Positions 8,090-16,671 of a stretch of DNA of 27,783 nt are shown one piece after another. A model generated the notes under the pieces. That model worked only from the letters and a program-made list of their open reading frames with translations, ran no database searches and was not told the DNA's origin. The position numbers and the translations under genes are program-made. How positions within the stretch are numbered: the first letter of the stretch is position 1; each line of letters starts with the position of its first letter. This DNA comes from JAMORN01 sp027063545 [NCBI: bacterium] (GTDB lineage: Bacteria > JAMORN01), in contig JAMORN010000180.1 in NCBI GenBank assembly GCA_027063545.1, positions 1 to 27,783 of the forward strand, given 5' to 3'.

Positions 8090-9418
8090 ATGAACATATT
8101 ACTTTGTTATGGAAAGCATCCATTTACAACAGGAGAATTTATAGAGAAATCATTAAGAAAATATTTTAATGTTTTTTCATGTGGAACAGTTTTAAACGGA
8201 GCAAAGCATGATCTTACTATAACAGATCCTTATATAGATATATATTCCCTAATAAAGTCATTAGATTTTAAACCAGATTTAGTATTTTTTATTGAAAGTG
8301 GTGTTGAGTTTTTCCCTATAAACATAGATAAGATAAAAGTACCAACTATTTATTACTCAATAGATGCTCATTTTAATTATAACTGGCAAAAAAATTATTT
8401 TTATCTTTTTGATTATGCCTTTATAACATTTAGGCAATTTATAGATAGAGTTTCAGAGTTTATTGATTATACACCAATTTATCTTCCTCATGGATATGAT
8501 AGTAGTATTTATTTTTACAAAAATGAGAAAAAGGATATAAATATTTCATTTGTAGGTGATTTATCAAGAAAAAATAGGCTAAAATTAATAAATAAATTAA
8601 AAAAATATGATATAAAAATATATACAAATATCTGGGGCGAAGAAGTTAGGAAGATCTATTCAAGATCAAAACTTGTTTTAAATGATAATACATTTGGAGT
8701 TTTAAATCCTAGAAATTTTGAGGCTTCTAGCTGTAGAAGTGTTGTTTTAGCAAATCCTGCCGTTGATTTGGAGAACTTTTTCAAGGATAATGAGAGTATA
8801 ATTATCTATAATAGTATTGAAGAATTAGATAAAAAAGTAGATTTTCTATTAAAAAACAGCGAATTACTAGATAAAATAGCGAAAAAAGCACAAGAGGTCG
8901 CTTTTTTAAATACTTGGGATAAAAGAATAGAGTCTGTTAGAGATAAGTTTTTTAGTTTTAAAGAGAAAAGAGAAAAATCTTTTGCTAAGTTAAGTTATGC
9001 TTTAATGTTTTTAAAGAGAGGTATTTATTCAAAAAGTTATGAGTTTCTTCAGGTTCTATTAAAAGAGAATCCTAATAATTTCATAGTTCTTATTAGTTTA
9101 GCAAAACTTTATTTAAATATAGGAGATTATAAAAATGCAGAGATTTATCTTGAAAAAGCAAAATCATTAAATAGTGAGCATTTTAATGTTTTATTTTTAG
9201 ATGCACTTTTAACTTTAAATAAGGATATAAATAAAGGGATTGATAAACTCTTAAAAATAAATGATAAATATAAAGATTATGATGTAAAATATATATTAAG
9301 TTTATTTTTCTTGAACAGTCAAAAGAATTTATCAATAAAACTTCTTAAAGAAGCTATAGAAATAGATCCATATAGATTTGAAGCAAGAGATAAATTAGAT
9401 GAGATTTTAACAACTTGA
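8090..9418 (+). CDS. CgeB-like glycosyltransferase with C-terminal TPR repeats
   Basis: A 442-residue fusion. The N-terminal ~285 residues match the CgeB/GT-B pattern (PF13524-like). These include PDLVFFIESG, a short ISFVGDL strand opening the second Rossmann half, the donor-site stretch NPRNFEASSCRSVVLANP and the linked FFKDNESIIIY. From about residue 300 to the end are three to four TPR-like helix pairs (FVLLISL-type packing, LAKLYLNIGDYKNAEIYLEKA, ending AIEIDPYRFEARDKL), which usually bind protein partners. A strong AAGGAGA ribosome binding site overlaps the previous stop. It may modify a cell-surface or appendage protein, since TPR-bearing glycosyltransferases often act on proteins, but that is inference. 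Acceptor and sugar are unknown. Confidence 0.8.
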   Translation: MNILLCYGKHPFTTGEFIEKSLRKYFNVFSCGTVLNGAKHDLTITDPYIDIYSLIKSLDFKPDLVFFIESGVEFFPINIDKIKVPTIYYSIDAHFNYNWQKNYFYLFDYAFITFRQFIDRVSEFIDYTPIYLPHGYDSSIYFYKNEKKDINISFVGDLSRKNRLKLINKLKKYDIKIYTNIWGEEVRKIYSRSKLVLNDNTFGVLNPRNFEASSCRSVVLANPAVDLENFFKDNESIIIYNSIEELDKKVDFLLKNSELLDKIAKKAQEVAFLNTWDKRIESVRDKFFSFKEKREKSFAKLSYALMFLKRGIYSKSYEFLQVLLKENPNNFIVLISLAKLYLNIGDYKNAEIYLEKAKSLNSEHFNVLFLDALLTLNKDINKGIDKLLKINDKYKDYDVKYILSLFFLNSQKNLSIKLLKEAIEIDPYRFEARDKLDEILTT

Positions 9419-9480
9419 AAACAATAGAATTAGATGTAAAAAAAATATATTTTTTTGAAAAATTAAAAGACTTTTTATGA
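9415..9480 (+). CDS. Possible 21-codon linking ORF (TTGA and ATGA overlaps)
   Basis: A TTG overlapping the stop of the CgeB-like gene (TTGA) opens a 21-codon frame. Its TGA overlaps the ATG of the next gene (ATGA). It could serve translational coupling, since the large gene at 9477 has no ribosome binding site, or it could be chance. No ribosome binding site stands before the TTG, and the peptide (Lys/Phe-rich) matches nothing I know. Confidence 0.15.
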   Translation: MKTIELDVKKIYFFEKLKDFL

Positions 9481-11408
9481 AAAGAACCCTTACCATTTTA
9501 TTATTTATTTTCATTTTTTTTACAGATAAAACATCTTTTTCTCAAAGCTTAAATAAAAGAGTTTTTAAACTACAATCTAATAGTTATAAAAAGTTTCATT
9601 ATAAATTAAATAGTAATAAGAAATTTTATCGACATTTCGTTTTCTTAGTAGATTTAGTAGATGGGAGATCCTTTAATAGAAGGATTTTTCCCTTAAGAGA
9701 GGCTGATATTTTAACAATAAGGGATAGGAATAATATATATAACAAAAATTTAGTGTTAGATTGTATTCTTTTTTCTAGAAAATCTCAAAGATATAAAGAA
9801 TTTTTAAAAAAATCAGAGGAAATCTTTTTAAAAGAAAGATCAAATAAGATAAAGAGCTTAATAAGAGAATATCTTTCAAAAACAATATATAAATCTGTTA
9901 CAGAAAGATTTTTTCAAAATCCAAATTATTATATAATAGAGTCATCTTTTGAAGATAATACTAAATTATTTGTTAAAATAAAAGAGAATGCTATAATGGA
10001 AGAGGATATAAAAAATATTATGAATAATATTTATCTATATATTCCATTTATTGTTGGGTCAAAGCAATGGGAAAAGACTATTGTTATAGAAAAAAAGATA
10101 AAGGATAAAAATGGGAATGTAAAAATAAAAAAAGAATACTATAAAGAATATTATACAAAAATTTTTATAAAAGAGTATATATTTAAAATCTTTATAAAAG
10201 ATTCCAATAACATTATAATAACTTTATATAAAGAAAAAAAGAGAACTATAAGTGATAGCTATAGAGTTGACTATAAAAATAGAAGTTTCTATTATTATAG
10301 ATATACATTTTATAAAGCTTTAAGAAATTTTTATTATAGCTATAAAGAGGCAGAAGATCCTATTTTTAATCTTTATTATAGTGGTTTTAAATCTCAAATA
10401 ATAGAAAAATATGATAATAAGTTGGGTTTTGCTATAAATAAAACTTTTGCAAAAAGAACAAAAATAAAACAGGGAGATATTATATATATATTAGAAAAAG
10501 AAAAAAATAAAATTAGACAATCAGGCTGGGGTGTTATCTATAGAAAAGAAGATGAAAACATAGATCCTAATTTTTATTTATATAAATCTATGCTTGTTAA
10601 AGGAAATGCAGATTTATATGATGAGGTAAAAATAAAAAGACAAAGTTTATTCAGAGAATATATGTTTATGTATGCAGGAATAACAGATATACCAGCCTCT
10701 TTTATTATAGATACTACTGTTGAGAATAGATTAATTGATAAGATAAGAACATACCAGACAGCATATGCTTTAAATTTTGGCTTAGGTTTTAAAACCGTAG
10801 GAATTCAATATTTAACAGCCTTTTATTTCCATTTATCTATGATAGATTTAGTTTATTTACCTGTACTTGATGGAGGACATTTTTCTTTAAATTATCATGC
10901 TAGGGATACTGTAGATGGAGAGATAGTAAGCGATAGTGTATATACTTTGACAGGAGATATTTATGGTTTTTTTATGGCAAATTATGGGATAGGTTTGGAA
11001 TATAGACAATTTCTCAGACAAGGATTTTATTTTTCTGTAGGTTTTTATTTTATATTTTCCTTTTTATATAATAATGTATATAATGAATATTATGTAGAAG
11101 ATGATACTCTTAATGTAGAATTTTATACTTCAATGTTTTTAGGGAAAAGAATTGATCTAGGCATAAAATATCTTTTAAATCCTAATGTAATGTTTGATTT
11201 TTCTTTATCTTTTTTTGCTTATCAGAAATCATTTAATTCTTATTTTTCTGTATATAAAGAAGTAGAATACTACGATGAAGAAGATACTATAAAAACAAAA
11301 AGAATTTACTTAGATGAAAACTTAGATAAACGCTATACACCAATTTATTTTCAAAATAACAGAAACTTAGGGTTTTCCATAAGAGTTATTTATATGCCAA
11401 ATATATAA
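9477..11408 (+). CDS. Secreted protein with probable C-terminal outer-membrane beta-barrel
   Basis: A 643-residue protein of unknown function. A Sec signal peptide is clear (MKRTLTILLFIFIFF, then TDKTSFSQS). Residues ~25-300 are basic, Tyr- and Lys-rich and of unknown fold. About 310-385 look like a small beta domain (GFAINKTF, QGDIIYILEKE, GWGVIYR, KGNADLYDEVK), reminiscent of the C-terminal domain of FlgT/CsgG-associated proteins. The last ~240 residues show alternating hydrophobic and aromatic strands (YALNFGLGFKTVGIQYL, GIGLEYRQF, FYFSVGFYFIF, LGFSIRVIYMPNI) typical of an outer-membrane barrel. The start has no ribosome binding site. The 3' end lies only 12 bases from a convergent gene that also encodes an outer-membrane-type protein. 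Localisation is likely and function unknown. Confidence 0.75.
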   Translation: MKRTLTILLFIFIFFTDKTSFSQSLNKRVFKLQSNSYKKFHYKLNSNKKFYRHFVFLVDLVDGRSFNRRIFPLREADILTIRDRNNIYNKNLVLDCILFSRKSQRYKEFLKKSEEIFLKERSNKIKSLIREYLSKTIYKSVTERFFQNPNYYIIESSFEDNTKLFVKIKENAIMEEDIKNIMNNIYLYIPFIVGSKQWEKTIVIEKKIKDKNGNVKIKKEYYKEYYTKIFIKEYIFKIFIKDSNNIIITLYKEKKRTISDSYRVDYKNRSFYYYRYTFYKALRNFYYSYKEAEDPIFNLYYSGFKSQIIEKYDNKLGFAINKTFAKRTKIKQGDIIYILEKEKNKIRQSGWGVIYRKEDENIDPNFYLYKSMLVKGNADLYDEVKIKRQSLFREYMFMYAGITDIPASFIIDTTVENRLIDKIRTYQTAYALNFGLGFKTVGIQYLTAFYFHLSMIDLVYLPVLDGGHFSLNYHARDTVDGEIVSDSVYTLTGDIYGFFMANYGIGLEYRQFLRQGFYFSVGFYFIFSFLYNNVYNEYYVEDDTLNVEFYTSMFLGKRIDLGIKYLLNPNVMFDFSLSFFAYQKSFNSYFSVYKEVEYYDEEDTIKTKRIYLDENLDKRYTPIYFQNNRNLGFSIRVIYMPNI

Positions 11409-11420
11409 AGAACCTATACT

Positions 11421-12380
11421 TTATAACTTCAATTTAAATGAAATATTTCTTGAGATAATATTATCCTCATCTATAACCTGAGAAACAGAAAGATTTAGTT
11501 TTCTAAGATTTAGCTTTATACCCATACCCTTTTCTTTATAATATGAAATAGCACCAAAAACTTCAATAACATTAGTAATACCAAGATCTCCTCCAACTTT
11601 TATGTCTTTATTATCAAGAAAAATAGAGTTATCAGATAAAGTTATCTTTAAAAATTGACCTTTTTCTTTATTTTCAAATATTTTATAACTTAAACCTGTT
11701 GATACATACATAGGAGAATATTCAAGGGTATCATCCCCTTTTGTTTTTAACATACTAGCACCGAAACTATTAAAAACTAAAGAGATGTTAAGATTTTTAT
11801 TAACTTTGTATAAAAAACCTAAATCAACAGATGAACCATAAATAGATGTTATTTCTATGTTTCTATATAAGAAATTAAATGAAATGCCAAAATACAGTTT
11901 TTTATTGTATTTTTTACTAATTATTGTTTTAAATAATATATCATAGGCCTCTCTTTCTATAACAAAGTCTGGATCCCAGTAATAATAAGAGGTTTCTTCA
12001 TCATAAGGTAAATAAGTTGTTTGATACCATTTCCCATAGTTTATCCAATCAAGATATAGAAAAACATTTGTGTTTGATGATAAATCAAGTTTTGTTTGTA
12101 TATTGTCAATAGTGTATAAATTTTCAAACATACTTTGATGGGAATAAAATAAAAAGTTTTCTTTAAAAAAGAAGCCTAAAGCAGGATTTATACTATAGTT
12201 TGGAGAATTTCTATCTATAAGAGAAATATCAGAAAAAAGCATTCCTATTGATTTTGCATTATTATATGATGAAAAGTTAAAATTTGAATATGTAGAAACA
12301 AACTCATAAGAAAGTATCTTTTTATAGAAAATTAAAGAAAAGAATAAAAATAATATTAAAAAAAATCTATTTCTTCTCAT
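11421..12380 (-). CDS. PorV/UPF0164-like outer-membrane protein
   Basis: A 319-residue protein with a Sec signal peptide (MRRNRFFLILFLFFSLIFY..ILS). The mature protein opens with NNAKSIGMLFSDISLIDRNSPNYSINPALGFF. This follows the pattern 'AR-IGMG-A---D----NPA' found in PorV/PorQ-like and FadL-like 14-stranded barrels. The remainder is a run of amphipathic strands (LYFGISFNFLYR, VDLGFLYKV, NISLVFNSFGAS, MYVSTGLSYKIF, GIKLNLRKLNLSV) ending in NISFKLKL with a terminal hydrophobic residue. It overlaps the end of the upstream CYTH gene by 14 bases and has no ribosome binding site of its own, so it is probably translationally coupled. The stop is 12 bases from the convergent gene. Family membership is a pattern match, so role and ligand remain open. 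Confidence 0.65.
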   Translation of the reverse strand: MRRNRFFLILFLFFSLIFYKKILSYEFVSTYSNFNFSSYNNAKSIGMLFSDISLIDRNSPNYSINPALGFFFKENFLFYSHQSMFENLYTIDNIQTKLDLSSNTNVFLYLDWINYGKWYQTTYLPYDEETSYYYWDPDFVIEREAYDILFKTIISKKYNKKLYFGISFNFLYRNIEITSIYGSSVDLGFLYKVNKNLNISLVFNSFGASMLKTKGDDTLEYSPMYVSTGLSYKIFENKEKGQFLKITLSDNSIFLDNKDIKVGGDLGITNVIEVFGAISYYKEKGMGIKLNLRKLNLSVSQVIDEDNIISRNISFKLKL

Positions 12381-12939
12381 TTTTATATAACTCTATCAGT
12401 TCAAAAACGTTTAGGTTTTTTATTTTATCATTATTTTTATTATATCCTATTTTTTCAATATACTTAAAAATTAGGGCAAAATCTATACTTTCTATCTCTA
12501 AAAAAGTAGGAATAAAACTATAATCATTTAAATATGTATCAATAGCAAAGGTTAATTTTATATTTGTATCGGAATCTATTATATGATATTGGATTCTCTC
12601 TTTTTCTATATCTAATATAGGATAAAACCCTAAATTTGTCAAAATAAAATTAAGATTATCAAAATCTGAAATTTCAACCTCAGTTTCTTTATGAAAAACA
12701 AAATTATCCTCTTTTGTTTTATCTTTTAATGTTAGAAGAACTTTTTCACCTTCTTTTCTTAATCTAAGAGTTTTTTTTATGTCCCTTAAATTGAAATGTT
12801 TGTTATTATAATATATTGCTCTAAAATATTTTTTAAAATCAAAAATAGCACCTATAGCTTCAAGTTTTTTAATAATTTCAGTTTTATTAATCTCTAAGAT
12901 TTTTAGTTCTTTTTCTTGAAATTCTTTATTATTCATCAT
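12367..12939 (-). CDS. CYTH-domain protein (triphosphate tunnel metalloenzyme family)
   Basis: A 190-residue cytoplasmic protein of the CYTH/triphosphate tunnel superfamily (class IV adenylate cyclase, thiamine triphosphatase, inorganic tripolyphosphatase). The EKELK signature (ExExK) stands near the N-terminus, followed by LRLRKEGEKVLLTLKDKTKE (basic and acidic tunnel strands), HKETEVEI, KLTFAIDTYL and the late acidic pair FLEIES. These residues line a tunnel that binds divalent metal and a triphosphate. I placed the start at the ATG-ATG pair (12939/12936), just before the signature. An upstream ATG at 12966 is possible and neither has a ribosome binding site. Substrate is not predictable. 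CYTH proteins in bacteria usually act on tripolyphosphate or cyclise ATP. It is translated together with the outer-membrane protein gene downstream. Confidence 0.85.
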   Translation of the reverse strand: MMNNKEFQEKELKILEINKTEIIKKLEAIGAIFDFKKYFRAIYYNNKHFNLRDIKKTLRLRKEGEKVLLTLKDKTKEDNFVFHKETEVEISDFDNLNFILTNLGFYPILDIEKERIQYHIIDSDTNIKLTFAIDTYLNDYSFIPTFLEIESIDFALIFKYIEKIGYNKNNDKIKNLNVFELIELYKNEKK

Positions 12940-12982
12940 TTGTTTTAAATATACAAAAAACAACATTAAAATATAAAGTTTT

Positions 12983-13012
12983 TTGCTAAATTTAAGTTTA
13001 AAAAATTATTTT
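12983..13012 (+). promoter_or_regulatory. Candidate leaderless promoter for the cysE operon
   Basis: TTGCTA (12983-12988), 18 bases, TATTTT (13007-13012), six bases, then ATG at 13019. Each box matches the sigma-70 consensus at four of six positions, so this is weak in so AT-rich a region. The missing ribosome binding site supports it. Confidence 0.3.
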
Positions 13013-13018
13013 ATAAAT

Positions 13019-13951
13019 ATGATGTTAAATGAATGGATAAATAAAAATATACCAGATTTGTCATCTAGAATTGAAGAAATCAATAATCAAGATTTTTTAT
13101 TGACACAAACAATTGGTATAGCAGGTCTAGAATCTGTTTATAGAGTTTTGGAAAATTTGAAAGCATCTTTATTCCCAGGTGTATTTGAGAAATATCCTAT
13201 TGAAGAGGAAAGAATAAATATTTTTATAGGAAATAAATTGAGAGAAGCAGCAACAGATCTAGCTTTTTTAATAGAAAAAGTTTTAAAATATACATGCGAA
13301 CATGAGCATAAAAACTCTTGTACACAATGCAAACAAAAGGCTGAGGAGATAACCATAGATTTATTAAAAAATTTGCCAAAAATTAGAGAAATTTTATCAA
13401 CAGATATTATAGCAGCCTATAATGGAGATCCTGCAGCAAAATCTTTTGAAGAGATAATATTAAGTTATCCATCTATTAAGGCTATTTCTACTTATAGAAT
13501 AGCCCATTTTTTATATAAAAAGAAAGTACCTTTAATACCTAGAATAATGACAGAATTTGCCCATCAAGAAACAGGAATAGATATACATCCAGGAGCAGAG
13601 ATAGGAGAATACTTTTTTATAGATCATGGAACAGGGGTTGTAATAGGAGAGACTTGTGTTATAGGTAAAAATGTTAAGATTTATCAAGGAGTTACTTTAG
13701 GGGCTAAAAGTTTTCCTTTAGATGAAAATGGAAATCCTATAAAAGGTATAAAAAGACATCCTAATATAGAGGATAATGTTATTATATATTCAGGAGCAAC
13801 AATTTTAGGGGGAGATACAACAATAGGGCATGATTCTATAATAGGTGGTAATGTATGGCTAACCCATTCTGTTCCACCATATTCAAGGGTTTATAATGCC
13901 CAACCAGAGCCTATAATAAAAGTAGGTAAAAAACCTACATCTGACGAATAA
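13019..13951 (+). CDS. cysE: Serine O-acetyltransferase, EpsC/CysE type
   Basis: Transfers acetyl from acetyl-CoA to L-serine, the first step of cysteine synthesis. The C-terminal half is a left-handed beta-helix of hexapeptide repeats with GIDIHPGAEIGEYFFIDHGTG, VVIGETCVIG, VKIYQGVTLGA and IIYSGATILGG. The His/Asp of the HPG and DHGTG motifs are the catalytic-site residues of the family. The N-terminal helical half is of the long EpsC type (310 residues here). It contains an unusual Cys/His cluster, C-x7-C-x2-C with two His (bases ~13296-13331). A TTG-started extension to 12983 is possible, but the ATG pair at 13019/13022 is likelier. No ribosome binding site is present and a TATTTT box lies six bases upstream. 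It begins an operon with hisC and comM. Confidence 0.92.
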   Translation: MMLNEWINKNIPDLSSRIEEINNQDFLLTQTIGIAGLESVYRVLENLKASLFPGVFEKYPIEEERINIFIGNKLREAATDLAFLIEKVLKYTCEHEHKNSCTQCKQKAEEITIDLLKNLPKIREILSTDIIAAYNGDPAAKSFEEIILSYPSIKAISTYRIAHFLYKKKVPLIPRIMTEFAHQETGIDIHPGAEIGEYFFIDHGTGVVIGETCVIGKNVKIYQGVTLGAKSFPLDENGNPIKGIKRHPNIEDNVIIYSGATILGGDTTIGHDSIIGGNVWLTHSVPPYSRVYNAQPEPIIKVGKKPTSDE

Positions 13952-13961
13952 TCTCTTTTTT

Positions 13962-13978
13962 AAGGGGGAAATAAATTG
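13962..13978 (+). promoter_or_regulatory. Ribosome binding site that fixes the UUG start of hisC
   Basis: AAGGGGG (13962-13968) stands seven bases before TTG at 13976, and no ATG is available at the conserved N-terminus. The UUG is therefore the start. Confidence 0.8.
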
Positions 13979-15076
13979 ATTGAACTTTCTCCAAAACTTA
14001 ATACTCTAACACCATATATACCAGGTGAACAACCAAAAAATTTAGAAGAATTTATTAAATTAAATACTAATGAAAATCCATATCCTCCCAGTAAAAATGT
14101 TGATAACTTGTTGAAAACATTTGAAGTAGATAATTTAAGATTATATCCACCACCGCATTTGGAGGATTTAAGAGAAGTTATAGGAAGTTTTTATGGTGTT
14201 AGCGGAGAAAATGTTTTTGTTGGAAATGGGTCTGATGAGGTTTTAGGTTTTAGTTTTTTTGCTTTTTTTTATGGAAAGAAAAAGAAGATTTTAATACCTG
14301 AGATTTCATATTCTTTTTATCCTGTTTTTGCACGTTTATTTGATATAGAGTTTGAAGAGATTCCTTTAAGAGAGGATTTTTCTATAGATTTAGATATATT
14401 TTTAGAGAAAAGTTCTATATGTGGAGGAATTGTTTTTGCAAATCCCAATGCACCTACATCTTTAGGAATAGATAGTAAAAGGTTAGAAGCTTTTCTTGAA
14501 AGTTTAGATCCAAATATTCCAGTTATAGTTGATGAGGCTTATATGGATTTTTATGGGGATAGTATTGTAAATTTAGTAAAAAGATTTAAAAATCTCCTTG
14601 TAGTAAGGACTTTTTCAAAAAGTTTTGCTTTAGCAGGTATAAGATTTGGCTTTGCTATAGGAGATAGTTTTTTGATAGACTCTTTATTTAAGGTTAGGGA
14701 TAGTTTTAATTCCTATACAATAAATATGCTAACCTATGAAATAGCAAAATCTGTTTTTGAAGATATAGATTACTATAATGAAATTGTGAGTAAAATAATT
14801 AAAACGCGAGAAAGGGTAAAAAATAGTTTAAAGGAAATGGGATTAGAAGTTTTTGACTCAAAAACAAACTTTTTATTTATAAGGATAGATAAAGAAAAAT
14901 TTAATATAGATGCAGAGAATGTTTATTTAAAATTAAAAGAGAATAAAATTTTAGTAAGATATTTTAATTCCCCTGAAAAAATAAAGGATTTTATTAGAGT
15001 TACAATAGGAAAAGATGAAGAGATGGATATATTTTTAGAAAAATTAGGGGGAATATTGGGTGCTTTCAAAGGTTAA
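13976..15076 (+). CDS. hisC: Histidinol-phosphate aminotransferase (fold-type I PLP enzyme)
   Basis: Converts imidazole acetol phosphate and glutamate to histidinol phosphate in histidine synthesis. Some members also transaminate aromatic amino acids. 366 residues, normal for the family. Visible features are the N-terminal KLNTNENPYPPS (28-39), RLYPPP, NGSDEVL (84-90, phosphate contact), NPNAPTS (156-162), the pyridine-N aspartate D186 in VDEAYMDF, and the Schiff-base lysine K215 in RTFSKSFALAGIRFG. No other his genes are in the window, so a broad-specificity aminotransferase role is possible. The UUG start follows a strong ribosome binding site. The 3' end overlaps the next gene by 17 bases. 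Identity as a HisC-family enzyme is secure. Confidence 0.92.
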   Translation: MIELSPKLNTLTPYIPGEQPKNLEEFIKLNTNENPYPPSKNVDNLLKTFEVDNLRLYPPPHLEDLREVIGSFYGVSGENVFVGNGSDEVLGFSFFAFFYGKKKKILIPEISYSFYPVFARLFDIEFEEIPLREDFSIDLDIFLEKSSICGGIVFANPNAPTSLGIDSKRLEAFLESLDPNIPVIVDEAYMDFYGDSIVNLVKRFKNLLVVRTFSKSFALAGIRFGFAIGDSFLIDSLFKVRDSFNSYTINMLTYEIAKSVFEDIDYYNEIVSKIIKTRERVKNSLKEMGLEVFDSKTNFLFIRIDKEKFNIDAENVYLKLKENKILVRYFNSPEKIKDFIRVTIGKDEEMDIFLEKLGGILGAFKG

Positions 15077-16592
15077 TAGTGGAGCACTTTTGGGCCTTAA
15101 CTTTATAAAGGTTATTTGTGAGATAGATATATCAACAAAGGGATTTCCTGCTTATTTTCTTGTAGGTCTTCCAGATAATGCTGTAAAAGAATCTAGAGAG
15201 AGAATAATTTCTGCAATTAAAAATTCTGGTTTTGAATTTCCATCTAATGATAGAATAACAATAAATTTGGCACCAGCAGATTTAAAAAAAGAAGGGAGTT
15301 TATATGATCTTCCTATAGCTATAGGTATTTTAATAGGAGCAGAAAAAATATATCCAAAGATTAATTTAGATGATTTTGTTTTTTTAGGAGAATTATCCTT
15401 AGATGGTAGTTTAAGGCCAGTTAAAGGCGTTTTGCCAATAACAGCAGGTCTTAAAAAATATGGTATAAAAAACATAATTGTTCCATTTGAGAATAGATTT
15501 GAGGCAAGTATTGTAAAGGAAGTAAATGTATATGCTTTTAAAACTTTAAAAGAGGTTGTGGATTTTCTAACAGGAAAATTGAAAAAAGACCCTTTTAAAG
15601 ATGATACAAAAAGTATTAACAGCTTATCAACATATAATATAGATTTTAAGGATGTAAAAGGGCATTTTCATGCCAAAAGGGCTATAACAATTGCTGCAGC
15701 AGGAGGGCATAATATTTTAATGATAGGGCCTCCTGGTAGTGGAAAATCAATGCTTGCTAAGAGAATACCAACAATTTTACCAGATTTAACTTATGAGGAG
15801 ATGCTTGAGACAACAAAGATTTATTCAATAGGAGGATTATTAACAGAGGATACACCACTTATAACCAAAAGACCATTTAGAGCTCCACATCATACAACAA
15901 GTAGTGTTGCTTTAATTGGGGGAGGAAGTAGTTTAAAACCGGGAGAGGTTTCTTTAGCCCACAATGGTGTGTTATTTTTAGATGAACTTCCAGAGTTTAA
16001 AAGAGGTGTTTTGGAGGTTTTGAGAGAACCTCTTGAGAATGGTTATGTGACAATTTCTCGGGCAAGAGGAAGCGTGAGATATCCAGCAAGGTTTATGTTT
16101 GTTGCTGCTATGAATCCTTGTCCTTGTGGATATTATGGGGATCCTGAGCATACTTGTAGTTGTTCTTTATCTGAAATAAAAAGATACAGATCAAAGGTAA
16201 GTGGTCCTTTACTTGATAGAATAGATATTTATCTTGATGTACCAAGGGTTGATGTGGAAAAATTAATGGAGGACGAAATGTCAGAAAGTTCTTTAGAAAT
16301 GAAAAATAAGGTTGTAAAGGCAAGGGAGATTCAGTATTTTAGATATAAAAGACATAAAAATATTCTATTAAATTCTCATTTGCCACCTAATTTAATAGAA
16401 AAGTATGTTATACTTTCGAAAGAAGCTAAAAATATATTAAAAATGGCGATAAAAAAATTCAATATATCAAATAGGGGTTTTCATAGAATTCTAAAACTAT
16501 CAAGAACAATAGCAGATATAGATAATTCAGAAAAAGTAGATGAAAAACATATTTTAGAAGCTATAGGTTATAGAACATCTCTGGAATTATAA
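15060..16592 (+). CDS. comM: ComM/YifB-family Mg-chelatase-like AAA+ ATPase
   Basis: A hexameric AAA+ ATPase. Characterised ComM is a helicase that aids branch migration of incoming DNA in natural transformation. 510 residues: an N-terminal ribosomal-S5-like/Lon-protease-like domain (about 20-145, KGFPAYFLVGLPDNAVKESRERI), the AAA+ core (about 195-400) and a C-terminal Mg-chelatase domain (about 405-505). Walker A is GPPGSGKS (223-230) and Walker B VLFLDE (304-309). The MNPCPCGYYGDPEHTCSC segment holds four cysteines (354, 356, 366, 368), a family hallmark. The start is GTG at 15060, inside the end of hisC, with AGGGGG eight bases upstream. It hints at competence, but the family is widespread and no com genes are nearby. 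Confidence 0.93.
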   Translation: MLSKVNSGALLGLNFIKVICEIDISTKGFPAYFLVGLPDNAVKESRERIISAIKNSGFEFPSNDRITINLAPADLKKEGSLYDLPIAIGILIGAEKIYPKINLDDFVFLGELSLDGSLRPVKGVLPITAGLKKYGIKNIIVPFENRFEASIVKEVNVYAFKTLKEVVDFLTGKLKKDPFKDDTKSINSLSTYNIDFKDVKGHFHAKRAITIAAAGGHNILMIGPPGSGKSMLAKRIPTILPDLTYEEMLETTKIYSIGGLLTEDTPLITKRPFRAPHHTTSSVALIGGGSSLKPGEVSLAHNGVLFLDELPEFKRGVLEVLREPLENGYVTISRARGSVRYPARFMFVAAMNPCPCGYYGDPEHTCSCSLSEIKRYRSKVSGPLLDRIDIYLDVPRVDVEKLMEDEMSESSLEMKNKVVKAREIQYFRYKRHKNILLNSHLPPNLIEKYVILSKEAKNILKMAIKKFNISNRGFHRILKLSRTIADIDNSEKVDEKHILEAIGYRTSLEL

Positions 16593-16671
16593 TTGATAAA
16601 ATAAATATCTTTTTTTATATTTTTTTTAATCCCTATATTAAATCTATCAACACAAGGAGAAAAGTTGTTTT

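Noticed and set aside
15152-15475. Open frame on the - strand inside the ComM-like gene
   Set aside because: Antisense shadow of a conserved gene with no ribosome binding site or recognisable protein. Similar antisense frames in atpD, rlmI-like, EFR1, manC and the sugar-binding gene were rejected for the same reason.
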